A DNA stretch of 64,000 nucleotides from Neoconidiobolus thromboides FSU 785 (Eukaryota > Entomophthoromycota > Entomophthoromycetes > Entomophthorales > Neoconidiobolaceae): positions 71,537-135,536 of the forward strand of contig MU626277.1 of NCBI GenBank assembly GCA_025603075.1, written 5' to 3'. Positions within the stretch are counted from its first letter, which is position 1, and every line of letters starts with the position of its first letter. A program made the translations under genes and the position numbers. Below the pieces are notes generated by a model. It was given only the letters and a program-made list of their open reading frames with translations, did not search any database and was not told the origin of the DNA. Positions 12,131 through 24,887 of the stretch are shown here, one piece after another.

Positions 12131-12201
12131 TTCAAAAAATAAAATGGAGCTTAGAAAATGAAAATCCAAAAAATTAAATTATTATTTTTTGATAAATCGT
12201 A
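12131..12201. promoter_or_regulatory. 71-bp bidirectional promoter, DCC1 and SPT4
   Basis: Only 71 bp separate two divergent start codons, so both promoters and leaders must fit here or overlap the coding regions. It contains an upstream ORF for SPT4 at 12158-12202 (14 codons) whose TAA overlaps the SPT4 ATG as TAATG, a layout known elsewhere to allow termination-reinitiation. Whether transcripts include it is not known. Confidence 0.5.
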
Positions 12202-12736
12202 ATGAATTATAGTGTTATCCCAGAAGATTTTAGAACGTTGAGAGCATGTCTTTTGTGTTCTTTGGTGAAGGTACTATCGATCGAAATAATACAAAAAGGA
12301 AGCTAATCTATCACTTTTTCTATATAGAGTGCGCATTTATTTAAAGCGAATGGTTGTGAAAACTGTGAAGAGATATTACGAATGAAAAGAAAGGCGAACC
12401 GTGTTAATGAATGTACAACAAATAACTTTAAGGGGTAAAAAATAAAAACAACCCAGTAATTAAAATATTAAAAAGTATTAGAATGATAGCCGCTTTAAGA
12501 CCTCAGAACTCGTGGGCATGTCGATTTCAACATATAGGTAAAATCTAAAGTTGGAATTTTATTTTAAACTAAATTTATTTCAAGATTCTTTTCAGCCTGG
12601 ACTATATGCACTCCAGGTGTTTGGCAGAATCCCAGATGATGTAGAAGATGAGTTAGAATCAAGAGGTATACCTTATATCCCTAGAGATGGAAGTGTCAAC
12701 AGGATTTATGAGGATCAAGATGAAGGTTATAATTAA
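12202..12736 (+). CDS. SPT4: Transcription elongation factor SPT4
   Basis: Small zinc protein of 127 residues in exons 12202-12270, 12328-12434, 12482-12537 and 12585-12736. Spt4 pairs with Spt5 (DSIF) to keep RNA polymerase II processive. The four-cysteine zinc site is visible as RACLLC in exon 1 and [10 protein letters not shown] in exon 2, followed by the family signatures [20 protein letters not shown] split across exons 3 and 4, and [20 protein letters not shown]. Length is near the usual 115-120 residues with a short acidic tail. Introns of 57, 47 and 47 nt. All joins keep frame and restore conserved residues. Confidence 0.95.
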
Positions 12737-13465
12737 GCATTTGTAATAAGACTATCGTTAGGCTCAAATATTCAAGTAAAAATAGTTTGAAATGATTGAT
12801 TTTATTACAAGTTAGTTTATTAAGTGATTAGTTCTTTTTTACAACGATAGAATTAAATGTTTGTATTTTTAGAGGAGAATAATGCTTTTGGTATATTTAT
12901 TCGTTTTTATTAAATATTATGTTTGCTGATTAATTCAGAATAGTTTGATTACAAAAAAATACTGTGAATGATATTTCAAGTAATCTCAGCTTTAAATGTA
13001 TTACTTGGAGATGTTTCTCATATTTTTATCCTATGAATATAATATTTATTATTATTATGAAGAAGCGATATATTTTTTAACAATGCTTTTATTAAAATTT
13101 ATTTTAATTAATGCGAAATTCATCAATGTACTTTGTTCAATACATTTTAGTGTATCCAGTGCTAAAAGGTTGGTATATACTATTGATGGATATAAAGTTT
13201 TCTGAAGCTGAATATAAAAAAGTCTAGTTCAGCCAATTTATTTTACTTTATTATTATTGAAAGGCTAGCATTTGATTATTATGGAGTCATTTGAATCTAA
13301 TTTCAAAAGTTAGTTATTGTAAAACCTAAACTTTGGAATTTTTTGCCAAATATAGTAATAGCACCAAAAGAAAAATAATTTATAATAAAATTAATAAATT
13401 ACTTGATAAAAGAACATATTAACAATAAATATAAATTAAGGATTTATTTTTTTATTCAATTTATA
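12737..13465. other. AT-rich intergenic region
   Basis: About 730 bp between SPT4 and the DUF4436 gene. It holds one 69-codon ORF (12996-13205) rich in Tyr, Ile and Leu that looks like chance. No other signal seen. Confidence 0.45.
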
Positions 13466-14422
13466 ATGGAAACAGCTAAGAAAGGGACTACAACAAGTTT
13501 ACTCTCGAATAGAAAAAACTTAATCGTATCAGCACTCGGAATATTGCTATGGTTTGGAATAGTGTTGCCGATTTTAATAACAAGGATATTGAACAAAGAC
13601 GATCCGCTGCTTGGCTTATATGCAGATAAAGATATCATTAATTCTGATGGGGCTATAGATGAAAGCAAATTTAATGGGATATATATCAACTTCGGATTTT
13701 ATAATGTTGAAGCAATAACTAGGAATATTAATTTGTATGCAAGTATTAAACTATATGGTAAAGACTATGCTACTGAGGTTGGACTACCAGTTTCAAATAT
13801 GAGTTGTGATTTTGTTTATACCAACTCTGTATTAACTAAGGATAAGCCAGTACCACCAATTAGCTTAAAGGTACCGATGGTTATGGGCAATATTTTAGAT
13901 TATCCATTTGAACAATTTATCTCTAGGTTCACAGTAAATTGTCAAGATAGTAAAAAACAACATATACCTTTAGTAATAGATTTTGAACCTTCATTACAGA
14001 TATATTCTCCTTCAATAAGGATTGAAAAAATTAGTGAATTTGATAGTGAGATTCGTAACAGTTTTCAATACACCGATTTGGAGTCTGTAGGGGTAGCTAT
14101 CTTAGTGGAACAGCCAATAGCCACTAAAGTTTTTTCAATTTTTATTAGCTTAATCATGTGGTCTTTGGCTATTTCATTATCCATAGTTACTTTTGATGTT
14201 GTAATAAATCGTAGAGAAAACCCTGCCTTTTTAGCAATGGGTACCACTATCCTTTTCGCTATTACTAACTTAAGAAACGTGCAACCAGGTTCTCCACCCA
14301 TGGGCTGCCTTTCTGATATCTTAGGCTTTTTTTGGTGTATCTCCATTATTGCTCTCTGCGCTATGGTTAATATCTTTGCTTTCTCCCTAAGATGGAGAAA
14401 GCCAGCTTCTAAAGTAGCTTAA
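13466..14422 (+). CDS. DUF4436 integral membrane protein
   Basis: Intronless 318-residue protein from the ATG at 13466. One transmembrane segment lies near residues 15-38 (LIVSALGILLWFGIVLPIL). A soluble region of about 190 residues follows, then three C-terminal hydrophobic segments from about residue 215. The third and fourth carry the DUF4436 signature TNLRNVQPGSPPMGCLSDIL, with the conserved Arg-Asn and Pro-rich turn. The family is found in fungi and some bacteria and its biochemical role is unknown to me. The middle region is beta-rich in appearance and is probably outside the cytosol. No introns, unlike most neighbours. Confidence 0.85.
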   Translation: METAKKGTTTSLLSNRKNLIVSALGILLWFGIVLPILITRILNKDDPLLGLYADKDIINSDGAIDESKFNGIYINFGFYNVEAITRNINLYASIKLYGKDYATEVGLPVSNMSCDFVYTNSVLTKDKPVPPISLKVPMVMGNILDYPFEQFISRFTVNCQDSKKQHIPLVIDFEPSLQIYSPSIRIEKISEFDSEIRNSFQYTDLESVGVAILVEQPIATKVFSIFISLIMWSLAISLSIVTFDVVINRRENPAFLAMGTTILFAITNLRNVQPGSPPMGCLSDILGFFWCISIIALCAMVNIFAFSLRWRKPASKVA

Positions 14423-14919
14423 TGTTAGCTTTTGTTTAGTCGCTGTGGCTTTAATAAATAATTTAATTTTTTCTAATCATTAAGTTATTGTAAGATTTAA
14501 TAATAAGAAATAGTTATTAAATGTGTTTTAATATAATATATTAATTCAACTTTATCGCTAGTGACTTAAGAATTTATGAAAATTATAAGTAAATATCAAA
14601 ATAAATTATATGAAGTACTATATTTATTTTAATGTTGTAATTATAAATTATGATTTGGTTAATAGAACCGGATATAGTCATTAGTTATTTATAACTTTAT
14701 TATAATTTCAAGTGTTATTCACAGCTTAATTCCAAAGCCAAGGATTTATAAAACAAATTAAATAGCTACGAATTACTATTTTACCTTTTTTTTTAAAAAT
14801 TTTAACCTTTTGAAATAATGGAATATAATAATTTAGAAACGGGAAGGTAACCAACAATAAAAAACAAATTGAATTAAATTAAAGATCAATATTATAGGAC
14901 TCATGTAACTCAGCATAAT
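14423..14919. other. AT-rich intergenic region
   Basis: About 500 bp between two same-strand membrane-protein genes. Nothing recognisable beyond AT-rich sequence and a long T tract near 14789. Confidence 0.4.
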
Positions 14920-15692
14920 ATGAGCTTCAAAGAGATAGTTCATAGCTTTGCAAACCGACTACTTTATTCAAGGTTTTATACCATCCTATATATCTCCATG
15001 TTTTTGTTATCTCTAGTAACTATGATCTTGGTAACAAAGCACTTTCTTTATAATATATAATCCCTAATGTTTTTTATTATAGTCCATAGTAGAAGACACA
15101 TGGTAGTTTTTTAAATAATGTTCAAATTCATAAATTAATCAACTATATTTAAGCCCTTCCACATGGTTTATAGTTCTAGAAGTTTTAATTAATATCGTGA
15201 TGATCATTGAAGTTAGTATAAGGATTATTGCTGAAGGCTATGTAAGTTTATAGGTTAAAAAGCAACGTAATTAATTATCCATTTTAGTCGTATTGGGAAT
15301 CAAAATCAAATATTATTGACTTAGTATTGGTATTATTATGTGTAATAACGCTTATAATATTGGCCTCAGGCTGTTCGCAAGGAGCCAGAAGCGAAGAGAT
15401 AATAGAAACAGTAATAATTGCTATCCGTAGTATTGTACAATTTATTCGTCTTTTATTTGCGTTAAGAAAGTAAATCAATTTTACTTTTATTAAGCCATTG
15501 ATTTTAATATTATTTTACTATAGGAACAAAAGAAATTTAAGTGCACGTGAAAACACGATTGACTTTACTAGTTTAAGTTCAAGAATGGCCAACGGATCGA
15601 GCTCCCCTGGTCAGTTCGATAATGAATATACTTTACAACAAATTGCTACTTCAGATGGTTTTGTTTTGGATGATGATGACGATGAACTTTAA
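14920..15692 (+). CDS. Voltage-sensor-only membrane protein
   Basis: Spliced protein of 189 residues in exons 14920-15030, 15083-15102, 15154-15241, 15288-15469 and 15524-15692. Four hydrophobic segments resemble S1-S4 of the voltage-gated channel superfamily: S1 YTILYISMFLLSLVTMIL ending in IVEDTW; S2 WFIVLEVLINIVMIIEVSIR with the usual acidic residues and Arg; S3 beginning SNIIDLVLVLLCVITL with its Asp; and S4 IRSIVQFIRLLFALRK with spaced arginines. There is no pore domain. After S4 comes a basic, then serine-rich tail ending in an acidic DDDDDEL. Similar small proteins are widespread in fungi. A proton channel role (Hv1-like) is possible, but the Hv1-type mid-S1 aspartate is not evident. 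Confidence 0.82.
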
Positions 15693-16158
15693 AAGTTACA
15701 AAAGGAAATTGATTGATTTTAATAGTAAGCCATAATAAAATTAGAGACAAATAGTTTTATTTAATATTTTTGGATAAAATAGGAGTCTATTGATTAGCAG
15801 CGTTATCTATGGTAAAGGTTGATAGCTTTTGAAGGCAGGCACTTTATTAAAATTTAAAATGATTAAAATTGATTTAATGTTATAAGATATAATTGTTATT
15901 TAAATACAAGATGTAGATATTGTACATTAAACTAAAAGTATTATAGTCATTATTTAAGTTAAACTGAATATAGTAAACCTATTAATCTTATAAGCTAACT
16001 TTTTATCCATAATAAAAAGCTTTAAACTACCATAATTCCAACATTATAGGCTGGTTTTGAACGAATTTAAATATTTATCTTTAATTCACATAATTAATTT
16101 TTTGATTTTATTTTAATCTGTAAAAATTAATTTAGACACAAGGCAGCTCTATAACAAC
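15693..16158. other. Convergent intergenic region
   Basis: About 465 bp between the voltage-sensor gene and the eRF1 stop. Probably 3' untranslated regions of both genes. No repeat or RNA gene seen. Confidence 0.4.
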
Positions 16159-17795
<1,637 letters not shown>

Positions 17796-18353
17796 TTTGT
17801 AAGTTTATTATTTGGTTTATTCCAATAACAAATTTATTCAATTTCTAATTTGTTTCTAGTTATGCTTAAATGTTAATTTTATAATGGGATTTTAAGTTTT
17901 CGCAGTTTACTGAGTTTTCCTCGCAGTTTATTTGGCTAATCTTGTTTTTAACTAGGAACCAACAGTGTCTTTTTAATTGGCTTTATTTTATGCAATTCAC
18001 TTGGCATCCTCATTTCCTTTAAAAGATGTTTTTTTATTTTTAAAAAATTACAATTTCAAATAAATTAAAATTGTTAATAAATTAGTCAGATATTTAAGTC
18101 AATGTAGTTTTATTTCGCAAATAATTAGAATAGAAACATATTAGAATAATAACAAATGCAAAATAAAAAAAATCATGATATGAATATAATAAAAAATTTA
18201 AACTTCTATTAACATAATGTTTAAACTTTTAGCTATAATAAGGCTTAAGTTGCTTTTATTATTAAAATATTTTAATAAAGCGTAAAATATAAGTTGTTAT
18301 AAATAAGTTAAAATAGTAATATTTTAAATTGCAAATTATCATTTAAATTTTTT

Positions 18354-18837
18354 CTATGAATTAAATAATTTTTCTGAACTTTGGATACTTCTGTATTGAT
18401 GTTTCTTATAGTTAGTTTCTCCACAAAGGATACATACAAGTAAAAAGTTTTTATTTATTAACTGAGTTGGTATTACTAGCTTGTTATATAATATTTCATC
18501 ATTTAGTATAAGAGATATTATTATAATACTAGAATGATAAGAATGTACATTTTTCACTAATGGTATACATGAGATAATTTTTCCATAAATACAAAAACTT
18601 GGTGTTGATTTTGCTCTAACTTTTTTCCTATAAATTCATTCCCAATATTCAATAATGTCAAACACACGATAATTTCTGAGGTATGACATGTTTTAACTGA
18701 TGGGATTTTATATTCATTAGCTTCCCATTTTTGGCTTAAGGATAATTCTTTATCTTTTTTACTTTTAAATCCAACTATAACTTTGTATGATCTAAAAAAT
18801 ATAACACTTAGGTAGTATTTATAGTTTTTGGCTATAT
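18354..18837 (-). pseudogene. Broken ORF of unknown origin next to miniature element
   Basis: Two overlapping minus-strand ORF pieces meet at 18557 in different frames. The upstream piece reads about 90 codons (18837-18557) with ordinary composition, for example KEWANEY-like charged stretches and PSVKTCHTSEIIVCLTLL. The second piece (18557-18354) continues with hydrophobic and basic residues including NKNFLLVCILCGETN. The upstream piece runs into miniature element copy 4, so its apparent start codon lies in the repeat. I do not recognise the protein. It may be a decayed gene or chance, and the frame break could also be a missed intron. Confidence 0.25.
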
Positions 18838-18932
18838 GGGGATATATTTTTATATTTAAGAACTTTATTAACAATTTTTCCGCTCAAATAGTGCTTAAAG
18901 GATGGAAAAAGTAGTGAAGCTAAAAATACCCC
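18838..18932 (-). mobile_element. Miniature inverted-repeat element, copy 4
   Basis: 95 bp in reverse orientation, GGGGATA to TACCCC, flanked by ATAT on the left and TATAT on the right. The core TTTTTCCGCTCAAATAGTGC and GGATGGAAAAAGTAGTGAAG match the family. Confidence 0.82.
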
Positions 18933-19272
18933 TATATGTTTAATAAATATCAAAGTCCTTATCAAGGGAGTTTAAAGAAAAAGTCTGGAAGCTTGGAGGA
19001 ATTGTATATAGAACTTGATCATTGTTTTTATATATGCTCATCTTATAAGTTTGTTGTAATGTGTCAATATTTTAGCTATTATTTATTTAATAAAAGAGAA
19101 TGACACAATATTGTTTTAATTGAATATTATTACTGATGTTGAGTTATCGAAGGGATAAAGTCAGCAAAACTGAGTGGGAAAATATTGGATTTTAACTAGA
19201 TTCCATGAGTCTTTGCGTTGTTTTATTTTAATATGTTACTACAAGTAACTGATTTATCAATTTATAATATAT

Positions 19273-19370
19273 GGGGATGTTTTTTTTATTTCATTACTTT
19301 TTTATTTTTTCAAGCGCTATTTGAATGGAAAGATTGCTAGTAAAACTATTAAATGAGAAAATACATTCCC
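19273..19370 (+). mobile_element. Miniature inverted-repeat element, copy 5
   Basis: 98 bp, GGGGATG to CATTCCC, flanked by ATAT on both sides. The left internal arm is altered, so the internal hairpin is weaker than in other copies. Confidence 0.8.
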
Positions 19371-19418
19371 ATATATTGACATAATAATTCACTAATAAGT
19401 GATCAATATTAAATATAT

Positions 19419-19518
19419 GGGGGGGTGTTTTTTTGGCTTCATTACTTTTTCCATCCTTTAAGCACTATTTGAGTGGGAAAATTGTTAGTAAAATTCCTAA
19501 ACCTAAAAATACATCCCC
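19419..19518 (+). mobile_element. Miniature inverted-repeat element, copy 6
   Basis: About 100 bp, GGGGGGTG to CATCCCC, with flanks ATAT and ATGT. It lies 48 bp after copy 5 in the same orientation and has a well-preserved core. Confidence 0.83.
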
Positions 19519-19573
19519 ATGTAGTTAATCAACATAAAGTAAAAATACTTAATAGTTTTTCACTTTAGAATAT

Positions 19574-19671
19574 GGGGATATATTTTTGTATTTAAAAATT
19601 TTACTAACAATTTTCCCACTCAAATAGTGCTTAAAAAATGGAAAAGTAATGAAATCAAAAGAAACATTCCT
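19574..19671 (-). mobile_element. Miniature inverted-repeat element, copy 7
   Basis: 98 bp in reverse orientation, GGGGATA to CATTCCT, flanked by ATAT on both sides. It lies 55 bp after copy 6, so copies 6 and 7 form an inverted pair. Confidence 0.83.
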
Positions 19672-20100
19672 ATATTTTACTTTAAAATATCAATAATCAA
19701 CAATTGATGTTAATAAAATAACCACTAATCACTTAACAGTAAATAATAATTATAATTATAATAAATAATCGATTTAACATTATATTTACCCTTTTAAAAA
19801 AATAATCTTACAATATTTATGATAAAATAGAATCTTAATAAGATTTAATAATTAACAGAAATTTAGATCAGCCAAATATACAATTTTAATTAATCAAAAC
19901 ACATTTAACTACTAAGATTTTAGAGAATATCTGAGTAGCGTCTTATAATAAATATAATAGAGATAGGGATTGCTATTTATGTAGACTTTATGGACTCTCT
20001 ATTAACTTTTTTCCTCTTTTACATCGATAAAGTGTTTGATAACTTATGTTCTATAAAAATGAAGAGTATAAATTTTATACCATAGATTAATATATAATTT

Positions 20101-20202
20101 GAGGATGTGTTTTTATGTTTAAGAATTTTATTAATAAAATTTCCCTCTCAAATGGTGTTGCTTAAAAGATGGAAAAAGTAATGAAGCCAAAAAAACACCC
20201 CC
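20101..20202 (-). mobile_element. Miniature inverted-repeat element, copy 8
   Basis: 102 bp in reverse orientation, GAGGATG to CACCCCC. It is flanked by ATTT on both sides in the same orientation. Because ATTT is not a palindrome this is good evidence for a 4-bp target duplication. The core has small insertions. Confidence 0.78.
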
Positions 20203-20582
20203 ATTTTATAAATCTTTGAATAATAACTAGCTGTAGCATTTTAATTAAAAATATTTATTTTGTAATTATAATTACAATAGTTAGCCTTTTTTATTTATAA
20301 TATATTTATAACATATGATTATAAAAATTAGGTAAAACTGCATATTTCATTCTAATTTGATAAAGTAAACCCTTCTTGAAGACATTTATCGATCAATGAT
20401 AAGTTAATTATATTTATATATCAATTATTATATATATTAATAAATTATATATTTGACAATAACATGCATTAATTTAAATAATTCTCAAAAATTATTTACC
20501 ATTCAATAAACGACACATTTAATCCAATAAAAAAATGAACAACTAAACAAAAAATAAAAGCCACCTATTTCTTTTATAAAAA

Positions 20583-22118
20583 ATGGATGATTTTCCGCAT
20601 TTAGCAGAGGCAAGGATATCAAATGAAAATGCAGCAGTAACTGAAGAATTAATTGAAAAAGTTAAAGATAAAGTAGTTGAAACCACAAAAGAGATATTAC
20701 CCCATAAAGAGAGCGATGAGACTAATGAAACTCTAACTCAAGAGGGAGAAATTGGAGAAGATCATTTTCAAGTGAAAAAGTTACCTGAAATTTCAAAAAA
20801 TATAACTCAACCTTTAGAATCTTTATTTGAAGCTTTTAAAAAGAAGGTAAATAACTTTAATCTATCCTATACTTTTGATTTATAAAAACACATTTAGGGC
20901 GAAGAAGTACAAGAATATTATAAAGATGACGTAAATGAATTGGTCACTAATTTAAAAAAAGATGCCAATTTTTCAATGGATTCTTTGAATACTGGCATCA
21001 ATAAATTATCTTTAGGATTTAGCAATACCTTTGGGCAGAAGCCTAAAGAAGAAACTAGAGGAACTGAGGAAACTACAACGTCTACTCAAACTAGTTCAAA
21101 CTCTTTTTTTTCTTCATTTACTTCATTTGCTAAAAGTTCAGGCTTAAGTAATTACACTGAAAAATTAAAGCTACCTACTGGGGTTACTGAATACGCAGAA
21201 AAGATATCTAAAAGTACCGGAATTGGTGAATATGCTGAAAAATTAACTGAAAATGTTAGTACCTTTTTAAAACAAGCGGTAGTTATTGAAGCCCCAGATG
21301 AAATTAGAGATCAAGAAACGAAAATGATGTAATGAAATTTGATTTAATTGTAATTATAATAATATTGGTCTCATTTAGATTTGATAGAAAGTTTGCTAAA
21401 TTAATAAAACTTCAATCAAGTTCTACTACATATATTGAAGATCCAAGTACATCAGATAAAAAAGAAGCATTCGAAGCCTTTATAAATGGATTTGATTTTA
21501 ATAATCTCCAAGAGCAAAATAAAGAACTATTAAAAGAAAATTCAGAAATGTTACGAATTTTTGAAAGAATAGGTAATTTTTTTAATAAGATAAAATAATT
21601 GATTTTAACTTTTTATTTAGTTCCGACTTCTATTGATGAAGAAACGTTTTGGAAAAGATATTATTTTAATGTACATATGTTAGAACAAGAAGAAATTGAA
21701 AGGAAGAAATTGATAAGAGGTAAGTTAATCATTATATGACTTAGTATTGTTTACTAATTTGTTAGATACCATTGACAATAATGATGTTGAGCTTTATAAT
21801 TGGGATGAAAGTGACGGTGAAGATGAGAAAAAAGATGAAAAAGATGAAAAAGTAAAAGAGGAGACTCCAGAAATAAGTAAAAAAAGCGAAGATGAACTTA
21901 AAGAAACAAACGAAATAAGCAATGAGAAACCTACGATTAAACCAGTAAAACAAGATGAAAGTTACGAGTTAATTGATGAATCTGGAAAGAATACACCAAT
22001 TGAAACAACTAAAGCTATTGAAAGACCAGATGATAAGGTAAGTTCAACTCTGTTGATTATAAAATGTTAATTAGTAAATTTATAGAGTGATGATGATGAC
22101 TGGGGAACTTGGGAATAA
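20583..22118 (+). CDS. BSD-domain protein (DOS2/BSDC1 type)
   Basis: Spliced protein of 430 residues in exons 20583-20846, 20898-21328, 21379-21572, 21621-21719, 21766-22037 and 22086-22118. The BSD domain spans about residues 245-330, with the usual FxxxF-like core in FEAFINGFDFNNLQEQ and the closing motif VPTSIDEETFWKRYYFNVHM. Before it is a Ser/Thr-rich linker with two similar segments (YTEKLKLPTGVTEYAEKI and a second TGIGEYAEKL). After it is a highly acidic region, and the protein ends SDDDDWGTWE, a tail shared with Dos2-like and BSDC1 proteins. Function of the family is poorly defined; yeast Dos2 is cytoplasmic. The TFIIH subunit Tfb1 also has BSD domains, but this architecture differs. 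Confidence 0.85.
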
Positions 22119-22530
22119 ACGAAAGCATTTTTATTATAATTTATATGGCATTTAATTCTATTTAGAAGAATAAAGAAATTATTTTAAATAAAATTAAAGT
22201 TTAATAAATATTATCCTCTGTTTTAAATTCTAGTTAAATAAATTAGTTATTTTAAGTTTATTATAATTAAACTCATAGTTAATATTATCTTTACTATTTC
22301 ATATGTTAAATTTTAAAAAAATGACATATACTAATTTGTTAAACTTGATTATTGTCATTGAAATAGAACATTTTAAATTCTAAAAACATATAAAAGGTAA
22401 TTTATAGTGGCACATTTTCTAACCAATGAAACAAATTAAATGTGTCAAATATTGATGGGTCAATTTTAAACAAAACAATAGACTTACAAATCTTTACAGT
22501 TTTTTAAACTTTTCATTTGTATTAAAAAAA
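22119..22530. promoter_or_regulatory. Intergenic region with CCAAT box before SRP receptor
   Basis: About 410 bp between the BSD gene and the SRP receptor gene. CCAAT at 22423-22427 lies about 105 bp before the start codon, at a plausible distance for a fungal CCAAT-binding-factor site. No gene seen. Confidence 0.4.
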
Positions 22531-24887
22531 ATGTTAGATTTATTTACTATATTTACCAAAGGAGGCATTGTATTATTTACCGCTAATTTACGATCGGTTC
22601 GATTATCTTCTGTAGATGAATTAATTAGTCAAATCTTTGTAGAATCAAGACATGGGGAAAATTCCGCTTTACTTAATAATCAAAAGTTTCATTGGACTTT
22701 TGAAAATGAATTAGACTTAGTATTTGTGGTAAATTAGATATTAATTTAGTTTTGAAAAAGACTATAATTTTATTTTAGGTAGCTTATCAAAAAATATTAC
22801 AGCTATCTTATATTGATGAACTTTTAAATGTATTAAAAGAATTATTTTGTTCACAATATAAAGAAGACATTAAAAATTATTTTGATCAAAATAATTTATT
22901 GAGAGATGAAGAAAATCAAATTCCTTTTCCAACTTTTGATTTTGATACCAAGTTCAATTCAACTGTAAAAGGAATAGAAAAACGACATGCTCAACAAGTA
23001 ATTTAATTTAACTTACTGTTAATTATTTATTAAATATTATTAAAGGCAAAAAATAAAACACCGAGAAAATTTGAAGAGACTAAAAAATATCAATCCACTT
23101 TAGAAGCATCTAAAAAAGCAGCTGGTAATTAAGCTTTATATTTTAAGAATGAATTAATTTAATAAAATAAAATAGGTCAAGATAACGAAAAAGAAGAGCT
23201 TGGAATGAGTACACCAGAATCGATTTCACCCATTTTAAAACCTATGGGATTTAAACCTAAATCAAAAAAGAAGGGATTGAAAAATGATAAAGATGAGAAT
23301 GTTTCAACAGAGTAAATTAAAATTATTTTAAACTATTATAATTATTTATTATTAGTAGTACTGAAGGCGATAAAAAGAAAAGAGAAAAGAGAGTATGGGC
23401 TGGACAGATGAGTAAAGCCAAGATGAAATCTTTAGATTATTCAGAAGCTCAAGATACCTCTGATTCCGAAATCATTAACTCATTAGTAATTTATTTGTTT
23501 TTATAACGCTTAATTAATATTAATTAAATTCCAGGTTGATGATAATGAAAAAGGGGAATATAATGAAGATGGAACGTATGATGTAAAAGATATTGATGGA
23601 GCAGAAGAAGAAGATTATGAATACATTGAACAATTTACAAAACCTAAAGTAGAAACAGAATCAAGATTAATGTCCATTTTTAATAGTTTAACTGGACAAC
23701 ATATAATTAATGAAGATGAATTAATACCAGTTTTAGCGAACATGAAAGAACATTTAGTACAAAAAAATGTAGCTGAAGAAATTGCTTCTCATTTATGTGA
23801 AAGTGTTAAAAGTGATATTGTTGGTAAAAAATTAGGTGGATTTCAAAGTAGGTTTATTGTATTATTTTAAATAATTATTGAATAAAATAAAATAAAATAA
23901 AATAATTTTATTAGGTTTAGCAAAAGCAGTATCCGATTCTTTACGTGAATCTATTACTCAAATATTAACACCTGGGACTTCAATGGATATTATTAAAGAA
24001 ATTAATAATGCGAATACAGTCCAAAAACGGCCATATGTAATGTCATTTATTGGTGTCAATGGGGTAGGTAAATCAACGAATTTATCCAAAACATGTTTTT
24101 GGTTATTACAAAATCGAAAAAAAGTATTAGTAGCAGCATGTGATACATTTCGTTCAGGGGCTGTAGAACAATTAGGCGTTCATGTTAAGAATTTATTAAA
24201 ATTAAATCAAAATGGTTCGGTTCAACTTTACGAAAGAGGGTATGGTAAAGATTCAGCTTCAATTGCTAAAGATGCTATTGCTTTTGGTAAGTAAATAATA
24301 ATAATTTATTTATATTTATGTTGATTTTTTTATTTTTATTTTTATTTTTATTTTTATTTTTTAGGTGCTTCTAATGGATTTGATGTTGTACTAATTGATA
24401 CAGCTGGTAGAATGCAAAATAATGAATCTTTAATGAAAGCTTTAGCAAGGGTAATATTATATTTATTTTTATATTATATATAATTAACTTTATATATATA
24501 TATATTAGTTAGTAGCAGTGAATCAACCGGATAAAGTAATATTTGTAGGAGAAGCATTAGTAGGAAATGAAGCTGTAGATCAATTATCAAAATTTAATCA
24601 AGCATTAGAAGATTTTTCAGGTAGTGCTCAACCACGTAAAATTGATGGTATTATTTTAACCAAATTTGATACTATTGATGATAAGGTAAATAATAATAAT
24701 AATAATAAAATATTTTAAAATAATAATAATAAATATTAATAACTAATAATTATTTTAGGTTGGAGCAGCTTTATCAATGACATTTACTTCTAGGGCGCCA
24801 ATATTATTTGTTGGTACAGGACAAACATATACTGATCTTAAAAAAATGAATGTAGACCATGTTGTAAATGCATTGTTAAAGAAATAG
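22531..24887 (+). CDS. SRPRA: Signal recognition particle receptor subunit alpha
   Basis: Spliced GTPase of 612 residues in ten exons: 22531-22728, 22779-22997, 23046-23124, 23176-23311, 23356-23485, 23535-23847, 23915-24286, 24365-24450, 24509-24685 and 24759-24887. It docks SRP-ribosome complexes at the ER membrane. The N-terminal longin-like SRX domain ([17 protein letters not shown]) binds SR-beta. A charged linker with [11 protein letters not shown] follows, then the NG domain with [46 protein letters not shown] and [11 protein letters not shown]. All G motifs are intact. Several introns contain simple AT repeats, such as the TTTTTA run at 24318-24362. Confidence 0.97.
24318..24362 (+). 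repeat. TTTTTA-type simple repeat in SRP receptor intron
   Basis: About eight tandem pyrimidine-rich hexamers directly before the acceptor AG of intron 7. It may serve as an unusually long polypyrimidine tract. Confidence 0.7.

Larger units (their letters stand above)
17796..20582. other. Gene-poor region with clustered miniature elements
   Basis: About 2.8 kb between the eRF1 start and the BSD gene start. It holds miniature element copies 4-8 within 1.4 kb, in both orientations, and two frame-shifted ORF pieces at 18354-18830. The last 400 bp is extremely AT-rich. No intact gene seen. Confidence 0.55.

Noticed and set aside
12996-13205. 69-codon ORF between SPT4 and the DUF4436 gene
   Set aside because: Composition is that of random AT-rich sequence and nothing is recognisable.
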